Shown here one piece after another: positions 10,977 to 21,808 of a stretch of 64,000 bases of DNA; positions within the stretch are counted from its first letter, which is position 1; the number at the start of each line of letters is the position of its first letter. A model generated the notes under the pieces. The model searched no databases. It was not told the origin of the DNA and saw only the letters and a list, made by a program, of their open reading frames with translations. The DNA comes from Penaeus vannamei (Eukaryota; Arthropoda; Malacostraca; Decapoda; Penaeidae). The stretch spans positions 20,127,177-20,191,176 of the forward strand of contig NC_091578.1 of the NCBI RefSeq assembly GCF_042767895.1. The letters run 5' to 3'. A program made the position numbers and the translations under genes.

Positions 10977-13489
10977 TTAGAAATAATAATGACAATAATA
11001 ATAATTATAATGACAATGATAATGATATTATTATTTCCATTACCATTATTAGTATGGAAATTATTGGAATAGAGTTAATTATTGCTATTATTGCAGTAAT
11101 TATCAAGATTATCATTATAACTATGACTTTATCATCATTATCATTATTATTGTCATTATCATTGTGATTATCATCATAATTATCATTATTGTCAATAATA
11201 AAGGAATCATCATGGAGATCATCATAATTACCTGAATTAATGTTAAAATCCTCATAATTACCATTAGAAAGCGTAAAGGGTTTTTTTCGAAGTTTCTCTC
11301 AAGAGGCTGCAATACGCTAGATTTTGCCGTTTTTTCGACTTGTGGGATTTTATTACTTCTGGCCTTTATTTCATTAAAAATGGACTGAATGATAATTATT
11401 ATCATCATTATTATCATTACTGTCATCATTTTTATTATTATTATCATTATAGTCATCATCATCATGATTATCATTATTATTATCATCATTATTGCAGTTA
11501 TAATAATTATTATTGCTATTTTTATCATTATAACCATTTTTATAATGATAATAGCAATAATGATGATCTTAGAAATAATAATGACAATAATAATAATTAT
11601 AATGACAATGATAATGATGTTATTATTTCTATTGCCATTATTAGTATGGAAATTATTGGAATAGAGTTAATTATTGCTATTATTGCAGTAATTATCAAGA
11701 TTATCCATATAATTATGACTTTATCATTATTGTCATCATTATCATTTTCATTATCATTGTCATTATCATCATAATTATCATCATTATTGTCAATATTAAA
11801 GGAATTACCATGGAAATCATCATAATTACCTGAATTAATGTTAAAATCCTCATAATCACCCTGAAAAAGCGAAAAGGGTTTTTTTCGACGTTTCTCTCAA
11901 AAGGTTGTAATACGCTAGATTTTTCCGTTTTTTTCGACTATTGGGATTTTCTTACTTCTGGCCTTTATTTCATTATAAATGGACGGAATTATTATCATTA
12001 CTGTCATCATTTATATGATTATGATAATTATAGTCATTATCATCATGATTATCATTATTATTATCATCATTATTGCAGTTATAATAATTATTATGCTAAT
12101 GATTATAGGTATTTTTATCATTATAACTATTCGTATAATAATAATAGCAATAATGATGATCTTAGAAATAATAATGACAATAATAACAATTATAATGACA
12201 ATGATAATGATGTTATTATTATTTCTATTGCCATTAATAGTGTGGGTATTATTGGAATAGAGTTAATTATTGCTATTATTGCAGTAATTATAAAGATTAT
12301 CATTATAATTATGACTTTATCATTATTATTGTCATTATCATTGTCATTACCATCATAAATATCATTATTATTGTCAATAATAAAGGAATCATCATGGAAA
12401 TCATCATAATTACCTGAATTAATGTTAAAATGCTCATAATTACCATTAAAATGCGAAAAACGTTTTTTTTTTACGTTTCTCTCCAAAGGCTGTAATACGC
12501 TAGATTTTTCCGTTTTTTCGACTTTTGGGATTTTAATACTTCTCGCCTGTAATTCATTATAAATGGACTGAATGATAATTAGTATCATCATTATTATTAT
12601 TACTGTCACCGTTTTTATGATTATTATCATTATAGTCATTATCATCATGATTATCATTATTATTATCATCATTATTGCAGTTATTATGATTATTATGCTA
12701 ATTATCATAACTATTTTTATCATTATAACTATTTATATAATGATAATAGCAATAATGATGATAATGACAATGATAATGATGTTATTATTTCTATTGCCAT
12801 TATTAGTATGGAAATTATTGGAATAGAGTTAATTATTGCTATTATTGCAGTAATTATCAGGAGCATCATTATAATTATGACTGTCATTATTATCATTATT
12901 ATTGTCATAATCATAATGGGTTGTTGCTTCATGCACAGTGTGGTGTGAAGCGATGGTTGGTAGCCTAGATAGTGTTTATTGCTTGCATGCTTTCTCGCTT
13001 GCAGCTGTCACCGCTGACTAGCCTTGTGCGAAAAAGGGAGCAGCGCTGCATAAGTCTCCCCTGCCAGTTCATAGCCTCTCCACCATCGGGACTTCTGCAG
13101 TGCCTCCTCGTGGCCACCTATGGAAACTGGCACCTTGCGGTCCCAGGCTGAACTGTAGGGGATCTCGGAGCAGCAGGAGGCCCCATAGGTACAGAGTCAT
13201 GGCCCACCGGTGTGTGGACACGCCCTGGCCCTGTACTAACTCCTGCCCCTAAGCCCACTGGGGTCAATGGGAGGCTCGGGGTAGGTGGGCCTTGCCAGTC
13301 CTCCTCCCCCCAGAGAATAAGCCACTGGCAGCGTCACACGTAATTGGAAATGCTGGGGGGAGGGGTAATGTCCCTCCTACCCAGCGAGAGAGGAGGGCTG
13401 CGGGCCCCGTTGGGAGGGTGACTGCTGGGGCGCGGAATAGGAACGGAAGCTCCTCGTCCTGCCTGCGTCCTGGTAGCCGCCAGCCCAAT

Positions 13490-13849
13490 ATGAAGCTTGT
13501 GGGGCAAAGCCCTAGGGAACCCCACAGGTGGATGAAGGGTCCCGCAGGCTGCCGCCTTTTATGTGGGGCAGCTTCGGCGGGGGTGGCAGAGGTGGCGTCC
13601 ACCCGGAGCGACTGCCCGAGGGTTAACCTCAGGCGGGAAGTCAGGGTGGGGGCTTGGAACGTCCGCTCTTTACGTCAGGATGATCGGTTACCCCTGCTAT
13701 CGAGGGAACTGGGGAGGCTGAGAGTAGGGGTGGCTGCTCTCTCGGAGGTGAGAAGACCTGGCAGCGGCACGATCAGTGCAGGTGGCATCCGTGGCAGACA
13801 GTTGTCCCCGGCGAGATATTCTTATTGGCTGCGATCGAGCTGGCTATGA
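13490..13849 (+). pseudogene. APE endonuclease N-terminal part (truncated)
   Basis: Opens with KLVGQSPREPHRWMKGP and reaches VRVGAWNVRSLRQDD and ALSEVRRPG, the first two conserved endonuclease blocks; the Glu of SEVR is the expected catalytic Glu of the family. After GTISAGG the frame jumps across a deletion into sequence that elsewhere precedes GDFNAVSG, and it ends at a TGA at 13847-13849. The GDFNA block is deleted. The open frame extends upstream to 13292, but the ATG at 13490 is chosen because the same start occurs in the 5.9-kb fragment. Confidence 0.75.
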
Positions 13850-13918
13850 GATGTCAGTCGGTCCTCATGGTTCGGGAGTTGATCCCTCCTTTTCCGGGAT
13901 TTTGCTAGATCCCAGAAA

Positions 13919-15634
13919 TTGAGGATTTCTGGCTCCTGGTACCAGCGTCCAGACCCACATCGTTGGACATGGTACAGCGATGCGGGTAATGCAACCAAGG
14001 AGATCGACCACATTCTCGTTAGCACTCGTTGGAGGATCCTCCAGAACTGCAGGGTGTATAGGAGTGTTGAGTTCTGTGGTACTGACCATAGATTGGTTGT
14101 GGCTACCCTCCGGGTACACTTCAAAACTCCCCAGCGGCCCAATGACCACCCTAGGGTGTTTCATCTGGACAGGCTGAAGGAGAGGGAGTGTGCTCGGAGG
14201 TTTGCTGAGACAATCTCTGATCGGTTCACCACGCTTGATGCAGCCCAAGAATCGATTGGAGAACGCCCGAGAGCAAGACAGAATTCAATCTCTCAGGAGA
14301 CACTGGAAGCCACTGATGCTTGCCGTGCGGCTCGTCTGGCAGGGGATCGGGATTTGCACCGTTCTCAGGTGCGCAGAACTCGGTCTCTGTTAAGAAGGGA
14401 CAAGGAGCAGTTTATTAGGAATCTTGCTGAGGAGGTTGAAGGCCATTTCTTAGTAAATGACCTTCGTCCTGCATACCAAGCCATGAGAAAACTGAACTCC
14501 AAGCCCTCTTCACAGGTGACTGCAGTTCGCTTAGTGGGTGGCCAGATTGTCTCAGATCCTGTTGCGGTGAGGGAGCGTTGGGCTGAATACTTTGAGCAGT
14601 TGTATCAGGTTGACCCTCCAACAGTTAACTTGGATGTGGGTAGTGCCGTGATTCCGCTGCCGGACCCACCCATTAGCAAGGACCCTCCCTCCCTACCTGA
14701 GGTTAGGGGGGCGATTTCCAAGCTGAAGAGTGGTAAAGCAGCGGGTATTTGCGGCATCCCAGCTGAACTGTTAAAGGCTGGTGGTGAACCTATGGCATGG
14801 GGATTGCATGCTGTCCTGGCTGCCATTTGGCAGTCCGGTACCGTTCCCTCTGACCTGTTGAGGGGTGTGGTCATCCCTCTCTGGAAGGGGAAGGGGGACC
14901 GATGGGATTGCACCAATCACCGCTGCATCACACTGCTCAATGTACCAGGCAAGGTTCTTGCCCGCATCCTTCTGAGGCGTATCAGAGACCATCTACTAAG
15001 GCATCAGAGGCCAGAGCAATCCGGATTCACTCCTGGTAAGTCAACAATAGACCGTATCCTTGCGCTTCGAGTCATTGTAGAGCGCCGTCGTGAGTTCGGA
15101 CGTGGGTTACTTGCAGCCTACATCGACCTCAAGAAGGTGTTCGATACAGTACCTCGGGAATCACTCTGGGAGATCCTGAGACTGAGAGGAATTCCAACAA
15201 GGATTATTGAACTAATAGCAAACCTATATACTGGTACTGAAAGTGCTGTAAAGTGTGGTGGGGGCCTGTCGAGCTTCTTTCCTGTCAGTTCAGGAGTGAG
15301 GCAAGGCTGTGTTCTTGCACCAACCCTTTTCAACACTTGCATGGACTGGATACTAGGCAGAGCTACTGTTCAAAGTCATTGTGGAGCAACACTGGGTAAT
15401 ATTAAAGTTACAGACCTTGATTTTGTCGATGATGTTGCAATTCTATCTGAGTCTTTGCAAATCTTAGTGGTGGCCCTCGATGCATTTAGTAATGAAGCGA
15501 AGCCCTTGGGTCTAGAGGTCTCCTGGACCAAGACCAAGATCCAGGACTTTGGGGACTTACTAGGAGAACCTGTTCAGTCGGTACGTGCTTGTGGCGAGGA
15601 CATTGAGGTCACAGAGCTTTGCATACCTTGGTAG
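13919..15634 (+). pseudogene. LINE endonuclease C-terminus plus reverse transcriptase
   Basis: A 571-codon open frame, the longest in the window. Residues 1-80 hold the endonuclease end (EIDHILVSTRW and GTDHRLV, the terminal DH pair). A basic linker follows, then RT: GKAAGICGIP, QSGFTPGKSTIDRIL, AYIDLKKVFDTV with Asp403 (motif A), SSGVRQGCVLAPTLF (motif B), and FVDD with Asp504-Asp505 (motif C; the other copies read FADD). This is the only copy covering motif A that keeps its Asp. The frame ends early because two bases are missing near 15613, where other copies read GAGAGCTTTACATACC. The ATG at 13919 is not a real start; it lies within the endonuclease. Confidence 0.85.
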
Positions 15635-16150
15635 TGCAGCTCATAACTCTGGGCTGTCAGACCAGGAAGTCAGTAGATTGGTCTGGCTGCAGGGGTCATG
15701 AACTCTCTCGACAAGAGTATTTGGAGATGCCGGTACCTGTGCAGAAGGACCAAGCTACGGGTTTTCAGGGCCCTGGTAATGCCAGTTTTGCTCTACAGTA
15801 GTGAAACCTGGACATAATCCAGTGCACTAGAGTCCCGTCTTGACGCCTTTTGTAATAGGTCCTTTAGCCGAATCATGGGGTACTGTTGGCGGGACCATGT
15901 GTCTAACCAACGGCTGCACCGTGAGACTGGCACAGGACCTGTTACCTGCACAATCCGGGATCGCCAACTCAGGCTATCTGGCCACCTGGCTCGCTTTCCA
16001 CAGGCTGATCCTGCCCATCAGGTTGTCTCTGTTCGAGACAACCCTGGGTGGAGGAGGCCTGTGGGACGACCTAGGAGGTCCTGGCTTGGTCAGATCGATC
16101 AAACCTGTCGGGAAGAGCTCGAGATGGGCCGGGCCCCTGCCTGGTGACTT
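15635..16150 (+). pseudogene. LINE C-terminal region, frame-shifted
   Basis: Downstream of the break the C-terminal part of the element continues in other frames, best seen at 15875-16147: MGYCWRDHVSNQRLHRET, then IRDRQLRLSGHLARFP and GRPRRSWLGQIDQTC, typical of the tail of RTE-like proteins. A CGA-to-TGA change at about 16144 ends it before the DPKRWKQKVDAA stretch seen in the 39-kb copy as NPKRWKQKVDAA. Confidence 0.75.
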
Positions 16151-16237
16151 ACCATGAGGGATCCCAAAAGGTGGAAGCAGAAGGTGGACGCGGCTATGCG
16201 CCCCCGTCGGCGTTACCTCCGGATGATGATGATGATG

Positions 16238-18320
16238 TCATTATCATTGTCATTATCATCATAATTATCATCATTATTGTCAATGATAAAGGAATCATCA
16301 TGGAAATCATCATAAGTACCTGAATTAATGTTAAAATCCTCATAATTCCCTTAAAGAGCGAAAAGGGTTTTTTTTCGACGTTTCTCTCGAAAGGCTGTAA
16401 TACGCCAGAATTTGACGTTTTTTTCGACTTTTGGGATTTTATTACTTCTGGGCTTTATTTCATTATAAATGGACTGAATGATAATTATTATCATCATTAC
16501 TATCATTACTGTCATCATTTTTATGATTATCATTGTAATCATTATCATCATGATTATCATTAATATTATCATCATTATTGCAGTTATAATAATTATTATG
16601 CTAATTATTATTGCTATTTTTATCATTATAACTATTCATATAATGATAATAACAATAATGATGATCTTAGAAATATTAATGACAATAATAATAATTATAA
16701 TGACAATGATAATGATGTTATTATTTCTATTACCATTATTAGTATGGAAATTATTGGAATTATTGCTATTATTGCAGCACTTATCAAGATTATCATTATA
16801 ATTATGACTTTATCATTATTATCATTAATGTCATTAGCATTGCCATTATCTTCATAATTATCATCATTATTGTCAATAATAAAGGAATCATCATAATTAC
16901 CTGAATTAATGTTAAAATCCTCATAATTAGCATTAAAAAGCGAAAAGTTTTATTTCCGACGTTTCTCTCAAAACGCGCTAGATTTTGCCCTTTTTTCGAC
17001 TTTTGGGATTTTATTACTTCTGGCCTTGATTTCATTATAAATGGACTGAATGATAATTATTATCATCATTGTTATCATTACTGTCATCATTTTTATGAGT
17101 ATTATCATTATATTCATTATCATCATGATTATCATTATTATTATCATTATTGCAGTTATAATAATTATTATGCTAATTACTATTGCTATTTTTATCATTA
17201 TAACTATTTATATAATGATAATGATGTTTTTATTATTTCTATTGCCATTACTAGTATGGAAATAATTGGAATAGAGTTAATCATTGCTATTATTGGAGTA
17301 ATTATCAAGATTATCATTATTATTATGACTTTATCATTATTATCATTATTATTGTCATTATCATTGTCATTATCATATTATCATCATTATTGCCAATAAA
17401 AAGGAATCATCATGAAAATTATCATAATTAAATGAATTAATGTTAAAATCCTCATAATTAACATTAAAAAACAAAAAGTTTTTTTCTACGTTTCTCTAAA
17501 AATGCTTTAATACGCTAGATTTTTCCGTTTTTTCGACTTTTGGGATTTTATTACTTCTGGCCTTTATTTCATTATAGATGGACTAAATGATAATTATTAT
17601 CATCATTATTATCATTACTTTCATCATTTTTATGATTATCATCATTAAAGTCATTATCATCATGATTATCATTATTATCATCATTATTGCAGTTAGAATA
17701 ATTATTATGCTAATTATGATTGGTATTTTTATCATTATAACTAATTATATAATGATAATAGCAATAATGATGATCTTAGAAATAATGATGATCTTAGAAA
17801 TAATGATGATCTTAGAAATAATAATGACAATACTAATAATTACAATGACAATGATAATGATGTTATTATTATTTATATTGCCATTATTAGTATGGAGTTA
17901 ATTATTGCTATTATTGCAGTAATTCTCAAGATTATCATTATAATTATGACTTTATCATTATTATCATTATTATTGTCATTATCATTGTCATTATCATCAT
18001 TATTGTCAATAATAAAGGAATCATCATGGAAATCATCAAAATTACCTGAATTAATACTAAAATCCTCATAATTACCATTAAAAAGCGAAAAGGGTTTTTT
18101 CGACGTTTCTCTCAAAAGGCTGTAATACGCTAGATTTTGTCGTTTTTTCGACCTTTGGAATTTTTTTTTTTTACTTATGGCCTTTATTTCATTATAAATG
18201 GACTGAATGATAGTTATTATCATAATTATTATCATTAGTCATCATTTTTATGATTATTATCATTATAGTCATTATCATCATGATTGTCATGATTTTTAAC
18301 ATTATTGCATTTATAATAAT
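16238..18320 (+). repeat. Satellite array, + orientation, up to the first gap
   Basis: Resumes at TCATTATCATTGTCATTATC, in the same part of the monomer where satellite resumes after the 39-kb LINE. Cores lie near 16354, 16935, 17470 and 18080. The monomers around 17200-17260 have lost the GATGATCTTAG segment. The block runs into the N gap in the middle of a triplet region. Confidence 0.9.
17767..17820. repeat. Triplicated 18-bp unit in a monomer
   Basis: ATGATGATCTTAGAAATA occurs three times in exact tandem. Ordinary monomers have it once. Two-copy versions occur at 35525-35560 and 56441-56476, and on the other strand at 18934-18969. This unit expands repeatedly. Confidence 0.95.
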
Positions 18321-18820
18321 NNNNNNNNNNNNNNNNNNNNNNNNNNNNNNNNNNNNNNNNNNNNNNNNNNNNNNNNNNNNNNNNNNNNNNNNNNNNNNNN
18401 NNNNNNNNNNNNNNNNNNNNNNNNNNNNNNNNNNNNNNNNNNNNNNNNNNNNNNNNNNNNNNNNNNNNNNNNNNNNNNNNNNNNNNNNNNNNNNNNNNNN
18501 NNNNNNNNNNNNNNNNNNNNNNNNNNNNNNNNNNNNNNNNNNNNNNNNNNNNNNNNNNNNNNNNNNNNNNNNNNNNNNNNNNNNNNNNNNNNNNNNNNNN
18601 NNNNNNNNNNNNNNNNNNNNNNNNNNNNNNNNNNNNNNNNNNNNNNNNNNNNNNNNNNNNNNNNNNNNNNNNNNNNNNNNNNNNNNNNNNNNNNNNNNNN
18701 NNNNNNNNNNNNNNNNNNNNNNNNNNNNNNNNNNNNNNNNNNNNNNNNNNNNNNNNNNNNNNNNNNNNNNNNNNNNNNNNNNNNNNNNNNNNNNNNNNNN
18801 NNNNNNNNNNNNNNNNNNNN
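18321..18820. other. Assembly gap, exactly 500 N
   Basis: The run is exactly 500 N, so its length is probably a placeholder. The satellite is + before it and - after it. An inversion boundary, or a wrongly oriented contig, lies inside. Confidence 0.98.
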
Positions 18821-20135
18821 TATTGCAATAATAGCGACAATTAACACTATTCCAATAATTTCCATACTAATAATGGCAGTAGAAATAATAACATCATTAT
18901 CATTGTCATTATAATTATTATTATTGCCATTATTATTTCTAAGATCATCATTATTTCTAAGATCATCATTATTGCTATTATCATTATATAAATAGTTATA
19001 ATGATAAAAATAGCAATAATAATAACAATAAATATAATAACTGTAATAAAGATGATAATAATAATGATAATCATTAAGATAATGACTATAATGATAATAA
19101 TCATATAAATGATGACAGTAATGATAATGATGATACTAATTATCATCCCGTCAATTCATAATGAAATTAAGGCCAGAAGTAATAAAATCCCATAAGTCGA
19201 AAAAAACGGCAAAATCTAGCGTATTACAGCCTTTTGAGAGAAACGTCGAAAAAAAAACTTTATGAGGATTTTAACATTAATTCAGGCAATTGTAATGATT
19301 TCCATGATGATTCCTTTATTATTGACAATAATGATGTTAATTATGATGATAATGACAATGATAATGACAATAATAATGATAATAATGAAGTCATATATAT
19401 AAAGATAATCTTGATAATTACTGCAATAATAGAAATAATTAACTTTATTCCAATAATTTCCATACTGATAATGGCAATAGGAATAATGATATCATTATCA
19501 TTGTTATTATGATTATTATTATTGTCATTAGTACTTCTAAGATCATCATTATTCCTATTATCATTATATGAATAGTTATAATGATAAAAATAGCAATAAT
19601 AATTAGCATAATAATCATTATAACTGCAATAATGATGATAATCATGATGATAATGACTATAATGATAATAATCATAAAATGGTGACAGTAATTATAATAA
19701 TGATGATAATTATCATTCAATCCATCTATAATGAAATAAAGGCCAGAAGTAATAAAATCCCAAAAGTGGAAAAAACGGCAAAATCGTATTACAGCCTTTT
19801 CAGAGAAACGTCGAAAAAAAAACCTTTTCGCGTTCTAATGGTAATTATGAGGATTTTAACATTAATTCAGGTAATTATGATGATTTCAATGATGATTCCT
19901 TTATTATTGACAATAATAATGATAATTATGATGATAATGACAATGATAATGACAATAATAATGATAATAATGATAAAGTCATAATTATAATGATAATATT
20001 GATAATTACTTGAAAAATAGCAATAATTAACTTTATTCCAATAATTTCCATACTAATAATGGCAGTAGAAATAATAATATCATTATCATTGTCATTATAA
20101 TAATTATTATTGTCTTTATTATTTCTAAGAACATT
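18821..20135 (-). repeat. Satellite array, - orientation, first block after the gap
   Basis: Reads as reverse complement of the satellite. The first part (18821-19490) matches the reverse complement of about 6720-7375 in unusual details: TTGTCGCTATTATTGCAATA, TATATATATGACT-like variants and TTATTCCTATTGCCATTATC. It is therefore an inverted copy of that stretch without the LINE fragment that precedes it there. Small differences include a doubled 18-bp unit and loss of part of the core near 19260. Confidence 0.85.
18934..18969. repeat. Doubled 18-bp unit (reverse strand)
   Basis: TATTTCTAAGATCATCAT is present twice in exact tandem. The matching place at about 7240 has one copy, so this duplication is specific to the inverted copy. 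Confidence 0.9.
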
Positions 20136-21808
20136 ATTATCATTATTATTATTATCATTATTGCAGTTATAATAATTATTATGCAAATTATTATTGCTAT
20201 TTTTATCATTATAATTATTTATATAATGATAATAGTAATAATAATGATCTTAGAAATAATAATGACAATAATGATAATTATAATGACAATTATTAGTATG
20301 GAAGTTACTGGAATAGAGTTAATTATTGCTATTATTGCAGAAATTATCAAGATTATCATTATAATTATGAATTTATCATTATTATCCTTATTATTGTCAT
20401 TATCATTGTCATTATCATCATAATTATCATTATTGTCAATAATAAAGGAATTACCATGGAAATCATCATAATTACCTGAATTAATGTTAAAATCCTCATA
20501 ATTACCATTAAAAAGCGAAAATGATTATTTTTCGACCTTTCTCTCAAAATGCTGTAATACGCTAGATTTTGCCATTTTTTCGATTATTGGGATTTTATTA
20601 TTTCTGGCCTTTATTTCATTATAAATGGAATGAATGATAATTATTATCATCATTATTCTCTTCACTGTCATCATTTTTATGATTATTATCATTAGATTCA
20701 TCATCATCATGATTATTATTATTATCATCAGCATTATTGCAGTTATAATGATTATTATGCTAATTATTATTGCTATTATCATTATAACTATTTATATAAT
20801 GATAATAGCAATAATGATGATAATAATAATAATTATAATGACAATGATGATGATGTTATTATTTCTATTGCCATTATTAGTATGGAAATTATTGGAATAG
20901 AGTTAATTATTGCTATTTTTGCAGTATCAAGATCAGCATTATAATTATGACTTTATCATAATTATCATTATTATTGTCATTATCATCATAATTATCATAA
21001 CTATTGTCAATAATAAAGGTATCATCATGGAAATCATCATAATTATCGACGTTTCTCTCAAAAGGCTGTAATACGCTAAATTTTGCTGTTTTTTCGACTT
21101 TTGGGATTTTATTACTTCTAGCCTTTATTTCATTATAAATGGACTGAATGATAATTATTGTCATCATTATTTTCATTACTGTCATCATTTTTATGATTAT
21201 TATGATTATAGTCATCATCATGATTATTATTTTTATTATCATTATTGCAGTTATAATAATTATTATGCTAATTATTATTGCCATTTTTATCATTATAACT
21301 ATTTGTATAATGATAATAGCTATAATGATGATATTAGAAATAATAATGACAATAATAATAATTATAATGACAATGATAATGATGTTATTATTACTTCTAT
21401 TGCCATTATTAGTATGGAAATTACTGGAATGGAGTTAATTATTGCTATTATTGCAGTAATTATCAAGATTATCATTATAATTATGACTTTATCATAATTA
21501 TCATTATTATTGTCATTATCATCTTAATTATCATCATTATTGTCAATAATAAAAGAGTCATCATGGAAATCATCATAATTACCTGAATTAATGTTAAAAT
21601 CCTCACAATTACTATCAAAAAGCGAAAAGGTTTTTTTTCGACGTTTCTCTCAAAAGGCTGTAACACCCTAGATTTCACCGTTTTTTCGACTATTGGGAAT
21701 TTATTACTTTTGACCTTTATTTCATTATAAATGGACTAAATGGTAATTATTACCATCTGTATTATCATTACTGTCATCATTTTTAATTTTATTATCATTA
21801 TAGTAATA
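20136..21808 (+). repeat. Satellite array, + orientation between two reversals
   Basis: Around 20130-20150 the sequence changes from - (TTATTTCTAAGAAC) to + (ATTATTGCAGTTATAATAAT) with the monomer's dyad centre skipped. It changes back near 21808, where + TTTTATTATCATTATAG runs into - TAATAATGGCAATAGAAATG. Cores at about 20510, 21045 and 21625 are more diverged than average. Boundaries are good to about 15 bp because the arms of the dyad look alike. Confidence 0.8.

Larger units (their letters stand above)
6706..12917 (+). repeat. Satellite array, + orientation, longest uninterrupted stretch
   Basis: About eleven monomers in head-to-tail order with core starts near 6948, 7530, 8014, 8595, 9090, 9684, 10289, 10665, 11268, 11864 and 12452. 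Full spacings are 581-603 bp. Short spacings reveal internal deletions: the 7530 core is reduced to CTTCTGGCC onward, the monomer before 9090 has lost about 90 bp, and the one between 10289 and 10665 has lost about 220 bp. Cores are better conserved than the triplet parts. The best example of the monomer is 10788-11390. No gene is supported here; the recurrent open frame of about 94 codons follows from stop-free ATN triplets. Confidence 0.92.
12918..16237 (+). mobile_element. RTE-like LINE, longest copy (5' end and 3' tail present)
   Basis: A 3.3-kb GC-rich element in AT-rich satellite. It has a 5' UTR of about 570 bp, an ORF region beginning at ATG 13490, APE endonuclease, linker, reverse transcriptase and C-terminal region, and ends in a short GATGATGATGATGATG tail directly joined to TCATTATCATTGTC. 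One endonuclease-RT ORF, the absence of poly(A) and a short-repeat tail fit the RTE clade. Internal deletions make it defective: the middle of the endonuclease is missing, with junctions near 13793 and 13836; 16 nt are missing near 13886; and about 60 nt are missing near 14230, all relative to the 39-kb copy. No clear target-site duplication can be resolved because target and tail are both ATN triplets. Confidence 0.85.

Noticed and set aside
13264..13602. Reverse-strand open frames over the LINE 5' region
   Set aside because: They are shadows of the LINE 5' UTR and ORF start; the same applies to reverse frames over the RT regions at 14.4-15.3, 30.0-30.6, 39.2-40.7, 51.0-51.6 and 60.1-61.5 kb.
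1..18320. CRISPR array
   Set aside because: Repeat period near 600 bp with low-complexity bodies; no short repeat-unique spacer pattern.
18235..18865. Open frames spanning the N run
   Set aside because: They consist mostly of unknown residues across the 500-N placeholder; the same applies at 44187-44774.
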